Assembly (NCBI GenBank): GCA_040880485.1
Contig: JBBDIJ010000009.1
Location: 124,001-188,000 of the forward strand
Reading direction: 5' to 3'
DNA length: 64,000 nt
From: JBBDIJ01 sp040880485
Lineage (GTDB): Bacteria > Bacteroidota > Rhodothermia > Balneolales > Balneolaceae
Both the position numbers and the translations under genes were made by a program. Within the stretch, counting starts at the first letter, position 1. Each line of letters begins with the position of its first letter. The notes below the pieces were generated by a model, which ran no database searches, was not told the origin of the DNA, and saw only the letters and a list, made by a program, of their open reading frames with translations. Shown here piece after piece: positions 16,244 through 25,349 of the stretch.

Positions 16244-18580
16244 TTACCAGCCGATTCTGCCTCTTTGCGGATCACTGCTCTCTATTCGAATCTCGGGAAC
16301 ATCCGGCGTTACGAAACCGGGGGGAGGCTGAAATGCATCTCTTCTCCACTCCGTTTCCGGGTCATTACTTGCCAGTGTAATAAACTCGCCGACAATTGGG
16401 AGTGCGGTACGCGCTCCCTGGCCTATACTACTCGCATCACCTGTTGGAAAGCGGATTCGGCGATCTTCTCCCCCCACCCAGGCTCCCATTACAATATGAG
16501 GCATCATTCCGACAAACCAGTTATCTGCACTGTTCTGTGTAGTTCCGGTCTTGCCGGCGACATCCTGACTGACATTATAGGTGTTTCGAAGCCGGATTCC
16601 GGTTCCATTAAATGTTCCGCTTTGATCTGCACCACCTCGAATAACACCTCGCATCATATCAACCATCATGTAGGCCGTCTCGGGACTGATGACTTCCTGT
16701 CTATACTCGGGGTGAAACTCGACCAGTATGTTCCCCTCCCTGTCCTCAATCCGGGTAATGGCTATCGGGTCAATATGGACACCGTCATTTGCAAATGTAG
16801 TGTATGCACTTGTCAACTCCAGCAGTGAACTCTCTGCAGTTCCCAGTGCAATAGATGGCACGATATCTTCATTGCTCAGGTCTATTCCCATGTTCTGTGC
16901 CAAATCAGCAATCTTGCGGGCAGCCGGGATGAGATCTTCTACCCGGTTTGTTCCTGGATTTCCGGCAATTTCGGGCAGGAGTCGTACGGTTACATTATTC
17001 AGACTGCTTGCAATGCCCCTTCGCAGAGATACCATCTCCGGGCCTTCGGGAACGGAGGGATCTCTGGGGCTCCACTGCCGGCCGCTAGCTTCTATGAAAC
17101 TGATCGGGTATTTGGAAAATGTGTGGTAAGGCATATATCCGTTGTCTATCGCCACGGCATATACAAAAGGCTTGAAAGTAGAACCGGTCTGCCTGCGACT
17201 CTGGTAGACATGATCGCGTTGAATCTCACTGTAGTCGGAGCCGCCTACCCATGCGAGTATATTCCCATTTCCCGGATCGATTGCTACAAAACCTGCTTCC
17301 AGGCGCATCCGGACTCTCTTCAGAGAATCTACATATGCTGTGTCAGCTTTCAGTGAATCGAAGACCACCGATTCACGTGTGGTGTTGAAGCGGCTGAATC
17401 CATTGTGATACCTGTCGGTTTCCCGGATAAAATCGTTAAAGACATGCGGAAACTCCTCCCAGTAGAGATCCAGAAATTCGCCACCCGGACTTGTCCACTC
17501 GTCTTCAAACACAGGCTGAAATTCGTCCAGATTGGTGCGCAGAGACTGCTCTGCATGACGCTGAAGCCGTGAGTCGATGGTGGTATGAATGGTCAGGCCA
17601 TCCGCGTAGAGATCATATCCGTTATCCCGGGTCCATTGAAGTACATTCTGGCGAATATACTCGCCAAAATAGCGACTTTCACGTCCGGATCTGGAAGGAG
17701 GGTGGTAGTTGAGGGCAATCTCTTCTACTCGCAGGTTTTGATAAACTTCATCGGAGATAAATCCGTGCTTTGCCATCAGAGAGAGCACTACGTTTCTTCT
17801 CGACTGAGATCGTTCAGGGAACTGTCGGGGATTGTACATGTAGACCGCTTTCAGTACACCGACCATCGTGGCGGCTTCCGTTACAGTCAGATCCATGGCC
17901 GATTTTCCAAAATGAATTCGCGCCGCCGATTCGATACCGTGCGCACTGTTACTGAACTCTACCGTGTTCAGATAGAGTTCGATGATCTCTCGCTTGGTGT
18001 AGTTATGCTCCAGCTGAACGGCGGTTATCATCTCCCGAAATTTCCGTGTTACAGAGAACTCCCGTCCTATTTTCCGGTAGAGGTTTCGAGCCAGCTGTTG
18101 GCTTATCGTGGACCCACCCTGAGGATCTCCTTTCAAAAGATGAAACGGTATGGCGAGAGTGCGGAACATATCCATACCCCAGTGGTTATAGAATCGGTGA
18201 TCCTCTGTGGCAATCAATGCGTTGATGACGTTGGGAGAGATCTGGTCTATAGTCACATGCCGCCTGTCCTCTACAAAGTATCGATCCAAAACCACTCCAT
18301 CCCGGCTCACTACTTCAGAAGCTACGGCCGTGCGGGGATTGTCAAGTTCATCAATGGAGGGCAGGCCTTGAAAGAGATACCAGATATATCCTCCGATGCC
18401 TCCGAGGATAAGTAGTATAAATATGGAGAAGGAGATTGTGAACCAGGCAGGAATTTTACGTAGGCCCGAATTGCTAACCTGTCGGTTACCTTTCATATCC
18501 CTCTCTTTTCGAATACGGTTCCTGTATTCGGGATCATTGAAATAACGATCTCTGTCCGGTCTGTTGGGGTCGTTACTCAT
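16244..18580 (-). CDS. Penicillin-binding protein 1A, bifunctional
   Basis: 778 residues. A cytoplasmic basic tail is followed by one membrane helix (~46-68). The GT51 glycosyltransferase has ATEDHRFYNHWGMD and GGSTISQQLARNLY; the transpeptidase has the Ser-x-x-Lys box TGSTFKPF, the SLN box and KTGTTQNSADNW. It polymerises glycan strands and crosslinks peptides at the periplasmic face. The C-terminus ends in a Pro-rich tail (QPPPGFVTPDVPEI). Its start overlaps the stop of lpxH by four bases (ATGA). Confidence 0.95.
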   Translation of the reverse strand: MSNDPNRPDRDRYFNDPEYRNRIRKERDMKGNRQVSNSGLRKIPAWFTISFSIFILLILGGIGGYIWYLFQGLPSIDELDNPRTAVASEVVSRDGVVLDRYFVEDRRHVTIDQISPNVINALIATEDHRFYNHWGMDMFRTLAIPFHLLKGDPQGGSTISQQLARNLYRKIGREFSVTRKFREMITAVQLEHNYTKREIIELYLNTVEFSNSAHGIESAARIHFGKSAMDLTVTEAATMVGVLKAVYMYNPRQFPERSQSRRNVVLSLMAKHGFISDEVYQNLRVEEIALNYHPPSRSGRESRYFGEYIRQNVLQWTRDNGYDLYADGLTIHTTIDSRLQRHAEQSLRTNLDEFQPVFEDEWTSPGGEFLDLYWEEFPHVFNDFIRETDRYHNGFSRFNTTRESVVFDSLKADTAYVDSLKRVRMRLEAGFVAIDPGNGNILAWVGGSDYSEIQRDHVYQSRRQTGSTFKPFVYAVAIDNGYMPYHTFSKYPISFIEASGRQWSPRDPSVPEGPEMVSLRRGIASSLNNVTVRLLPEIAGNPGTNRVEDLIPAARKIADLAQNMGIDLSNEDIVPSIALGTAESSLLELTSAYTTFANDGVHIDPIAITRIEDREGNILVEFHPEYRQEVISPETAYMMVDMMRGVIRGGADQSGTFNGTGIRLRNTYNVSQDVAGKTGTTQNSADNWFVGMMPHIVMGAWVGGEDRRIRFPTGDASSIGQGARTALPIVGEFITLASNDPETEWRRDAFQPPPGFVTPDVPEIRIESSDPQRGRIGW

Positions 18581-19377
18581 CTCGCCATTTTTTTACCTGC
18601 AATCTCCATAGACGGTGTCAGTGGAAGAAGTCTGTTCTCCCTGTAATCCCAAACAACGATACTGATACGTTCGTTGGTATAGAGTGCAACGGTTTTGTCT
18701 TTATAAAATGCACCGGGGTTGGCATATATGCCACCTGCCATACTTCGCACTCTGGGAATATGGTCATGTCCGGAAATTATGAAGTCTGCACTACTATTTC
18801 CGAGGTATTTTTCCGACCAGACATCCAGACGTTCCGGTCCATCCGTCGGCCGAATCCGGCAGAGAGAGGAGAAGCCCTTCATGAATCTTAATCCTGCTCC
18901 CGGAGGCAATAGCCTGCGATAGGTTCTCATCACAGTTTCAGAACTCAGAAACCGGTTCAACCCGGAGCGTTTGAGTCCCATGGCAGGATCCTGCAAACCA
19001 TCACCGTGGTGAATGAAAAATCGATAACCGTCATGAGTCATATATCGATACTCCTTCTCTACATCAAAGCCTGCATCCTGTAACCGGCCCATTGTGCGGT
19101 GGTCATGATTCCCGGTGATGTAAAGAGATGGACCCATACAGTTGTGGTACTCCTCAAATCTCCCAAGTACTCTTTCGCCAAACGGGGGAGACCAGCCAGG
19201 GTATTCGATCCAGTAATCGAAAAGATCTCCCAGAACGGTAATCCGAATCTGTTTAGTCTCACAAAAATCTATGAGAGCAAGCAGCGACGGCTCCGGATCC
19301 GGCCGATTGGAAAAGGAGCCTGCCCTCAGGTGTACATCAGAAAGAAACAGTTGAGTTGTTGGGCTGAACCCGGCCAT
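18577..19377 (-). CDS. lpxH: UDP-2,3-diacylglucosamine pyrophosphatase, LpxH-type
   Basis: 266 residues, a calcineurin-like metallophosphoesterase. The metal ligands appear as SDVHL, GDLFDYW, GNHDHR, HHGDG and GHDHIP. This set with the DYW variant fits the LpxH group, which cleaves UDP-2,3-diacylglucosamine to lipid X in lipid A synthesis on the inner-membrane surface. E. coli LpxH has GNRD; the His here is also seen in related hydrolases, so a general phosphoesterase role is not excluded. It is translationally coupled to the PBP1A gene, both serving the envelope. Confidence 0.8.
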   Translation of the reverse strand: MAGFSPTTQLFLSDVHLRAGSFSNRPDPEPSLLALIDFCETKQIRITVLGDLFDYWIEYPGWSPPFGERVLGRFEEYHNCMGPSLYITGNHDHRTMGRLQDAGFDVEKEYRYMTHDGYRFFIHHGDGLQDPAMGLKRSGLNRFLSSETVMRTYRRLLPPGAGLRFMKGFSSLCRIRPTDGPERLDVWSEKYLGNSSADFIISGHDHIPRVRSMAGGIYANPGAFYKDKTVALYTNERISIVVWDYRENRLLPLTPSMEIAGKKMAR

Positions 19378-19429
19378 AAAGTCATCTCTATTTCCGTACC
19401 AGAATGGGATATGGATGAATACAGATCCG

Positions 19430-20440
19430 TTATTTTTTCCGGTTTATGATAAAATGTATGAGCTGTATGAAACGCTCTCGTGAATCCGGATCTGTCGGAA
19501 GTTTCTCCAATTCATCGATTGCACGCCGGGCATACTGCTTCATGATCTTTTCAGAAGCCTCAAGGCCACCCTTATCATGAACAAAGCGAACTATCCTTTC
19601 GATATCACGGCCGGTTTTTCTTCTTTTTCGCATCAGAGTACGAATGGCAAGCTGTTCGGTTCTGCTTGCAACGGACAGCGCTCTGATAAGGGGAAGAGTT
19701 ACCTTTCGCTCCCTTATATCATTTCTGCGCGGTTTTCCGGTATCCTCCAGGCCGTAGTCGAACAGGTCGTCACGGATTTGAAAGGATATACCCATCCAGA
19801 GGCCTATCTCCTGCATTTTGTTATGTACCGTTTCGTCGGCGCTGGTAGAAATGGCGCCACACTTGCAGCAGGCAGCAATCAGGCTGGCTGTCTTTTCGGA
19901 TATTATCTGAAAATAGCGCTCTTCGGTCATGTTCAGAAGACGGGAGGTTTTTAACTGTCGAAGTTCACCTTCACTCATTTTACTGACAGCTTCTGACAGG
20001 ACATGCAAAAGTTCGTACTCCCTGTTATCCAGTGCGACGAGCAATCCTTTTGAAAGGAGGAAATCTCCAAGAAGAACACCAGCTTTGTTTCGCCAAAGCT
20101 TGTTGATACTTAAAAATCCCCTTCGTTTATCCGCTTCATCTACAACATCGTCATGTATGAGGGTTGCGGTGTGAAGAAGTTCGATCATAGTAGCTGCGAT
20201 ATAGGCTCTGCGCCCAACTGTACCAAACAGGCCCGCGGACAGAAAGACGAGCAGAGGGCGAATCTCCTTGCCCTTCTGGCGGTGCAGGTATCGTATAATC
20301 CTGTCTAGTAAAAAGACATCTGTACGAATCGAGTCATTGAAAAACTCCCTGAAATCCACAATGTGTTGGCGAACTGGCTCTGTTATCTCTTCCAGAGTCA
20401 TGTAGTCGGGGGCCTCTAATTGTGTAGTGGTCTGGCTCAT
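19430..20440 (-). CDS. Long-chain trans-polyprenyl diphosphate synthase
   Basis: 336 residues. Both Asp-rich motifs are present: LIHDDVVDEADKRRG (first) and QIRDDLFDYG followed by GKPRRNDIRERKVTLPLI (second). These bind the allylic and isopentenyl diphosphates through magnesium. Small residues ahead of the first motif (TATLIHDD) fit a long-chain (octaprenyl/solanesyl-like) product, probably the menaquinone side chain used with complex I. It is the most upstream gene of the leftward envelope group and is divergent from pgi. Chain length is inferred. Confidence 0.9.
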   Translation of the reverse strand: MSQTTTQLEAPDYMTLEEITEPVRQHIVDFREFFNDSIRTDVFLLDRIIRYLHRQKGKEIRPLLVFLSAGLFGTVGRRAYIAATMIELLHTATLIHDDVVDEADKRRGFLSINKLWRNKAGVLLGDFLLSKGLLVALDNREYELLHVLSEAVSKMSEGELRQLKTSRLLNMTEERYFQIISEKTASLIAACCKCGAISTSADETVHNKMQEIGLWMGISFQIRDDLFDYGLEDTGKPRRNDIRERKVTLPLIRALSVASRTEQLAIRTLMRKRRKTGRDIERIVRFVHDKGGLEASEKIMKQYARRAIDELEKLPTDPDSRERFIQLIHFIINRKK

Positions 20441-20551
20441 GAATGACGTTAATGGAATGTTAACCTGCTTGTTCGAACCGTTTTTTCACACTTTATGAAA
20501 GTTACGAACTATTTGAGGAAATGTGGTAACACACGGCCGGATCGAGTACCG

Positions 20552-20581
20552 TTTGCGGACAACTTCCCTCTTCTATGTTTG
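20552..20581 (+). promoter_or_regulatory. Candidate Bacteroidota-type promoter of pgi
   Basis: TTTG (20552-20555), an 18-base spacer, then TATGTTTG (20574-20581) fits the -33 TTTG / -7 TAnnTTTG consensus of Bacteroidota housekeeping sigma factors. It would start transcripts near 20588, about 80 bases before pgi. Whether this organism uses that consensus is unproven. Confidence 0.35.
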
Positions 20582-20666
20582 CGCAATGGGAGGCTTGTGA
20601 GTAAGTTCTCGAATCACTCCGGACATCGGGTCAGAGCCCGGTCCATAACACGCATAAGGAGCATTT

Positions 20667-21968
20667 ATGATAGATACTCGCCTGGAAAGTGCATTGAGCC
20701 GGTTTGAACCGGATGAGTTTACACGTGTTAAAGCCATTGCAGAAAGTGCGACCCTTGATCTTTTGAAAGGAAGAGGGGCAGGTTCAGAGTGGCTTGGGTG
20801 GAGGCGCATAGTACGCGACCCGGATCGAGATCTTTTGGGGGCTGTTAGGAAGCATGCAGAGCAGATTCGATCCGAAAGTGACCTGCTTGTGGTCTGTGGT
20901 ATAGGTGGCTCCTATCTTGGAGCCAAAGCTCTTGTCGATCTCTTTCCTGACAAACAGGAGGATGGACTACAGGTGCGTTTTGCAGGATATCATATAGGTG
21001 GCTCGGCCCTGGAGCGACTTATACGGGAGATGGAGACCCCGAGGCCGGACGGAGAAGAGAAAAGGATTCATATTAACGTGATTTCCAAATCGGGATCTAC
21101 GCTCGAGACAGCACTCGCTTTCCGCGTGCTCCGAGGCTGGATGGAAAAAAAATATGGTTCTGAAGCGAAGCGGCGGATCACTGTAACTACGGGGCCGGAC
21201 GGGGGGGTACTGAATCCGATGGTTCACAAATTGGGCTATAAACGATTCGTAATTCCGGAAGATACAGGGGGGCGATTTTCTGTATTGACACCGGTTGGAC
21301 TTCTGCCAGTGGCAGCAGCCGGCTTAGATATAGAGGCGCTATTTGCTGGTGCAGAGTCGATGGCAGCCGAGCTGGAACGTCCTGACATACGAATTCTGAC
21401 TTATGCGTCTGCAAGGTATCTGCTTCATCAGGCAGGAGTTTCAATCGATGTTGTGGGCTCCTTTGAACCGGAACTGGAGTCCCTGACGGCATGGATTCAA
21501 CAATTACTTGGAGAGAGTGAGGGAAAAGAGGGTAAGGGGATCTTCCCGGTTTCTGCAGCCTGGTCCACTGATCTGCACAGTATTGGGCAGATGGTACAGG
21601 AGGGAAGGCGAAATGTGATGGAGACCCTGCTGGTTGTCGATCAACCTATATCAAATTTGAAGGTACCCACTGATCCGGAAGATAGTGACGGTTTGGGATA
21701 TCTTGACGGGCTCTCCTTCCATCAGATCAATCGAACAGCTCTTGAAGGAACTGTAGAGGCTCACAGCGAAGGGGGGGTGCCAGTAGTGCAAATTCATCTG
21801 GATCGGCTTCATGAAGAGACTGCAGGCGAACTGATCTATTTTTACGAGTTTTTCACGGCTGTGTATGTATATATGCTGGAATTGAATCCATTTGATCAGC
21901 CTGGAGTTGAAGGATATAAAAAAGCGATGTACCGACGCCTGAAGATGGAGGGTGATGGAAAAAAGTAA
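20667..21968 (+). CDS. pgi: Glucose-6-phosphate isomerase
   Basis: 433 residues, the compact bacterial form. Family motifs are VVCGIGGSYLGAKALVDLF, NVISKSGSTLETALAF, GGRFSVLTPVGLLPVA, IGQMVQEGRRNVMET and the C-terminal LNPFDQPGVEGYKK with the catalytic Lys region. It interconverts glucose 6-phosphate and fructose 6-phosphate in the cytoplasm, feeding the phosphofructokinase encoded 12 kb away. AAGGAG six bases before the ATG is a good ribosome site. Its end overlaps the kinase gene by 14 bases. Confidence 0.96.
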   Translation: MIDTRLESALSRFEPDEFTRVKAIAESATLDLLKGRGAGSEWLGWRRIVRDPDRDLLGAVRKHAEQIRSESDLLVVCGIGGSYLGAKALVDLFPDKQEDGLQVRFAGYHIGGSALERLIREMETPRPDGEEKRIHINVISKSGSTLETALAFRVLRGWMEKKYGSEAKRRITVTTGPDGGVLNPMVHKLGYKRFVIPEDTGGRFSVLTPVGLLPVAAAGLDIEALFAGAESMAAELERPDIRILTYASARYLLHQAGVSIDVVGSFEPELESLTAWIQQLLGESEGKEGKGIFPVSAAWSTDLHSIGQMVQEGRRNVMETLLVVDQPISNLKVPTDPEDSDGLGYLDGLSFHQINRTALEGTVEAHSEGGVPVVQIHLDRLHEETAGELIYFYEFFTAVYVYMLELNPFDQPGVEGYKKAMYRRLKMEGDGKK

Positions 21969-22596
21969 TCAGCGATTCATTGCCATTGCAGGAAACATAG
22001 GAGCGGGTAAATCGGCACTCACAGGCTTGCTTTCCGGTCACTTTGGCTGGACAGCATTTTACGAGACGGTGGATGACAACCCTTACTTGTCAGATTTTTA
22101 TGAAGATATGAGACGCTGGAGTTTCAATCTGCAGGTTTTTTTTCTCTCCAGTCGTTTCCGGCGTCAACAGCAGATTCTTCAAAAGGGTGTAAATCTGGTT
22201 CAGGACAGAACCATTTATGAAGATGCTGAGATCTTTGCCGTCAACCTCCACAGAATGGGGCTCATGAGCGAGCGAGATTTCAAGAATTATCAGGCACTGT
22301 TTAATGAGGTGTCTCGATATATGAAGCCTCCGGATCTGCTCATCTACCTGAGAGCACAGGTTCCGACTCTGGTACGCCAGATTCAACAGCGGGGGCGAGC
22401 ATACGAGAGTTCGATCAGGATCGAATATTTGGAGAGTCTGAATCGAATCTATGAAGAGTGGATTGACAGATATCCGCATGAGAAACTGATTATTGATACT
22501 GATGATATCGATTTTGTGAATGAAAAAGAGGATCTGGGTAAAGTGATCACGCTTGTTGAGCAGAGACTATATGGGTTGTTTAATGAATTGATTTAG
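21955..22596 (+). CDS. Deoxynucleoside kinase
   Basis: 213 residues from ATG 21955 (GTG 21952 adds one). The P-loop GNIGAGKSALTG is at ~12-23, followed by YETVDDNPYL, the DRTIYEDAEIF segment (the DRS-like motif of dNK/dGK) and the Arg-rich lid QRGRAYESSIRIEYL. The family phosphorylates deoxynucleosides to monophosphates for DNA-precursor salvage. The specificity (dA/dG or other) is not evident. It overlaps pgi, so it is probably co-transcribed and coupled. Confidence 0.85.
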   Translation: MEKSNQRFIAIAGNIGAGKSALTGLLSGHFGWTAFYETVDDNPYLSDFYEDMRRWSFNLQVFFLSSRFRRQQQILQKGVNLVQDRTIYEDAEIFAVNLHRMGLMSERDFKNYQALFNEVSRYMKPPDLLIYLRAQVPTLVRQIQQRGRAYESSIRIEYLESLNRIYEEWIDRYPHEKLIIDTDDIDFVNEKEDLGKVITLVEQRLYGLFNELI

Positions 22597-22628
22597 TGTG
22601 TTTAACTTCCTAATTTTGGAAGTTATTA

Positions 22629-23144
22629 ATGAATGATTCGAAACTCACATTCAGGATCCTCGAAATTCCCGATGGTAAAAGCACCCGAGAGGTGGAGCTT
22701 GCAGGGGAGGAGTTGCAGATTGAGGACCGAAAGGTTCTGTCGGCAAGGGTATCGTTTCGGTTCGACAGAAGTTTGCACTTTGTGAAAGTTGATTTCGATG
22801 TAAACGCAGTGATGTCATTGCAGTGTGACCGTTCACTCGACTATTTTGAGCACCCTGTATCGGGGAGTTATACGGTTCTGTTTAAGCCGGAAGCGGAAGA
22901 GATATCTGAAACTTCGGAAGGTAAAATCAAACCGTTCGACTCCAGAGATCTTACACTGAGTTTGGATCAGGAGGTGAGGGACACCATATTACTGGCTCTC
23001 CCTATTCGTATATTGCATCCGAGGTTTTTAGACGAGAGTGGCGAGCCGATGGACTTTGGAACGAAACGTTTTGGTACAGCGGGAAGAGATATGGAGAAAT
23101 CTTCAGATCCCAGGTGGGAACCCCTGAAGCATTTGAAAAACTGA
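22629..23144 (+). CDS. YceD/DUF177 family protein
   Basis: 171 residues, acidic. The central LQCDRSLDYFEHPVSGSYTVLF and the DLTLSLDQEVRDTILLALPIRILH segment fit the YceD (DUF177) family, which lies directly before rpmF in many bacteria and has been linked to 23S rRNA metabolism. Many members have a Cys pair; here only one Cys is visible. The gene lies 15 bases before rpmF, the conserved arrangement that supports the call. Confidence 0.85.
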   Translation: MNDSKLTFRILEIPDGKSTREVELAGEELQIEDRKVLSARVSFRFDRSLHFVKVDFDVNAVMSLQCDRSLDYFEHPVSGSYTVLFKPEAEEISETSEGKIKPFDSRDLTLSLDQEVRDTILLALPIRILHPRFLDESGEPMDFGTKRFGTAGRDMEKSSDPRWEPLKHLKN

Positions 23145-23159
23145 AAAGACACAGAACAG

Positions 23160-23339
23160 ATGGCACACCCGAAAAGAAAAACTTCCAAATCGAGACGGAA
23201 TAAGAGGCGATCGCACCACCGGGCAGCCGAGGTACAGCTCGCCGAGTGTCCGAATTGTAATGAACTTCACAGATTCCACCATGTCTGCACCAGCTGCGGT
23301 TACTACCGGGGCCGTCAGGTAATGAACGTTTCCAACTAA
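23160..23339 (+). CDS. rpmF: Ribosomal protein bL32
   Basis: 59 residues, starting MAHPKRKTSKSRRNKRRS, a very basic N-terminus, followed by CPNC and CTSC (Cys30, Cys33, Cys43, Cys46), the four-Cys zinc-binding form of L32. It is a structural protein of the 50S subunit. The gene sits between yceD and plsX, its usual place, 15 bases after each neighbour. Confidence 0.97.
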   Translation: MAHPKRKTSKSRRNKRRSHHRAAEVQLAECPNCNELHRFHHVCTSCGYYRGRQVMNVSN

Positions 23340-23354
23340 TAGAGCCCGGGGCGA

Positions 23355-24341
23355 ATGGTCATTGCTGTTGATGCGGCAGGGGGAGATCACTTTCCGGAGT
23401 ATCCTGTACAGGGTGCTTTGGAGGCACTTGGAGAGAGATCTGACTTAAAGATACTTCTTGTTGGGCCGTCAGGGCCTATTGAAGATGTACTCTCCGAAGC
23501 CTCTTTTGATAAATCCCGAATCTCTGTTCTGGATGCACCAGAGGTGATTGGCATGAATGAATCGCCAGCATCCGCGGTCAAGAGTAAAAGACACTCTTCC
23601 ATTGTCTCAGGTATCGGTGCACACCGAAATGGAGAGTGTGAAGCTTTTGTCAGTGCCGGAAATACGGGAGCGCTACTGGCTGCCTCGACTCTCATTCTCG
23701 GCAGGTTGGAGAATGTACAACGTCCTACTATCGCAGCAACATTTCCAACACTCAGGGGATTTCGCCTGCTTCTGGATGCGGGGGCCAACCTGGAGCTCAA
23801 GCCTGAGTCTTACGTTCAATTTGCGAGAATGGCTTCAATATATGCAGAAGAGGTTATGAGAATCGACGATCCAAAGATTGGGCTTCTGAATGTGGGGGAA
23901 GAACCTGAAAAAGGAACAGAACTCCATAAGACTGCTTTTAACCTTCTTGCTTCCCTGCCTCATTTTATCGGTAATGTTGAGGGTAAGGATATCTTTTCTG
24001 CAAAAGCGGATGTATACCTTTGTGACGGGTTTTCCGGGAATCTGATTCTGAAATTCGGCGAGAGTATTCCGGCCATGATTCAGGATCTGCTACATGGAAC
24101 GTTTGGGGAAATGAAAGTAGATGAGAAGACCCGTCGTGCTGTATTGCAACTTCTTGGACGGGCACTGGACTCCTTTAATTATGAACATGTCGGCGGAGTA
24201 CCCTTTCTCGGAGTAAACGGGGTCAGTATGGTCGGCCACGGAAGCAGTACGCCAAAAGCGATCAAAAATATGATTTTTAATGCTGCCAGGTGTGTAGAGA
24301 TGGAGATCAACAGGAAGATCGTCGCCTCTTTGAAATCGTAG
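23355..24341 (+). CDS. plsX: Phosphate acyltransferase PlsX
   Basis: 328 residues. It begins MVIAVDAAGGDHFPEYPVQGA (usually AMGGD in relatives) and contains FVSAGNTGALLAAS, LLDAGAN, LLNVGEEPEKGTEL and the DGFSGNLILK segment, all PlsX landmarks. The enzyme turns acyl-ACP into acyl-phosphate for glycerophospholipid synthesis, at the inner membrane surface. It links the rpmF block to the fab genes that follow. Confidence 0.96.
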   Translation: MVIAVDAAGGDHFPEYPVQGALEALGERSDLKILLVGPSGPIEDVLSEASFDKSRISVLDAPEVIGMNESPASAVKSKRHSSIVSGIGAHRNGECEAFVSAGNTGALLAASTLILGRLENVQRPTIAATFPTLRGFRLLLDAGANLELKPESYVQFARMASIYAEEVMRIDDPKIGLLNVGEEPEKGTELHKTAFNLLASLPHFIGNVEGKDIFSAKADVYLCDGFSGNLILKFGESIPAMIQDLLHGTFGEMKVDEKTRRAVLQLLGRALDSFNYEHVGGVPFLGVNGVSMVGHGSSTPKAIKNMIFNAARCVEMEINRKIVASLKS

Positions 24342-24356
24342 GATGAATTGGAAAGT

Positions 24357-25349
24357 ATGGGATTGAAAAGAGCCAAAGTGTCATCTGTAGGCCACTATGT
24401 ACCGGATCAGGTTCTGTCGAACAGTGATCTGGAGAAGATGGTAGAAACCAATGATGAGTGGATTCGTACCAGAACAGGGATCTCCGAGCGCAGAATTTTG
24501 AAGGAACCCGGAAAGGCAACCGCATTTATGGCTGCCGAAGCGGCAAAAGAGGCATTGAACACGGCTGGTGTCGATCCGGATGAATTGGATGCGATTCTCG
24601 TTGCGACTGTCACTCCGGACTATATTTTTCCGGCTACTGCCTGTCTGGTTCAAGCGAAAATCGGTGCTCGAAATGCATATGCTTTCGATATGTCGGCAGC
24701 TTGCTCCGGATTTGTATACGCCCTCTCCTCAGGTGCCATGATGATTGAATCCGGGCGTTACAAAAAGATTCTTGTGATTGGAGCCGACAAAATGAGTTCA
24801 ATTGTGGACTACACGGATAGAACCACTTGTATCCTATTTGGTGATGGGGCGGGTGCTGTACTTTTGGAGCCGTCAGAGGACGAGACCGGTGTGATAGATT
24901 TTGTTCAACATACAGAAGGTGATGAATCCTGTACTCTTTATCAGCATGCGGGCGGAAGTCTCTATCCAGCAACACATGAGACCGTTGATAACAAGCAGCA
25001 CTATATTCGTCAGGAGGGGAGAACTGTTTTTAAAAAAGCGACGGAAGGAATGGCGGACGTCTCACTTGAAATTATGGAGAGAAACGGCCTAACAGCTGAA
25101 GAAGTGAGCTGGCTTGTTCCTCATCAGGCCAATCAGCGAATTATCTCGGCTACAGCAAGGCGGATGGGCCTTTCTGAAGAGAAAGTGATGGTCAATATTG
25201 ACAGATACGGAAATACCACAGCAGCAACGATTCCACTGTGCCTCTATGACTGGAAAGACAAACTTGGCCATGGAGATAATCTGGTACTCTCTGCATTCGG
25301 TGGTGGATTAACCTGGGGTGCGGTCTATTTGAAATGGAGTATCAAATGA
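24357..25349 (+). CDS. fabH: Beta-ketoacyl-ACP synthase III
   Basis: 330 residues from ATG 24357; a TTG nine bases upstream could extend it by three. The catalytic triad is visible as Cys in DMSAACSGFVYAL, His in WLVPHQANQRI and Asn in DRYGNTTAATIPL. It starts fatty acid synthesis by condensing acetyl-CoA with malonyl-ACP. The stop overlaps the fabD start codon (ATGA at 25346-25349). Confidence 0.97.
   Translation: MGLKRAKVSSVGHYVPDQVLSNSDLEKMVETNDEWIRTRTGISERRILKEPGKATAFMAAEAAKEALNTAGVDPDELDAILVATVTPDYIFPATACLVQAKIGARNAYAFDMSAACSGFVYALSSGAMMIESGRYKKILVIGADKMSSIVDYTDRTTCILFGDGAGAVLLEPSEDETGVIDFVQHTEGDESCTLYQHAGGSLYPATHETVDNKQHYIRQEGRTVFKKATEGMADVSLEIMERNGLTAEEVSWLVPHQANQRIISATARRMGLSEEKVMVNIDRYGNTTAATIPLCLYDWKDKLGHGDNLVLSAFGGGLTWGAVYLKWSIK

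Noticed and set aside
17585..18415. 276-codon open frame on the plus strand
   Set aside because: Antisense to the PBP1A gene, without motifs or a ribosome site.
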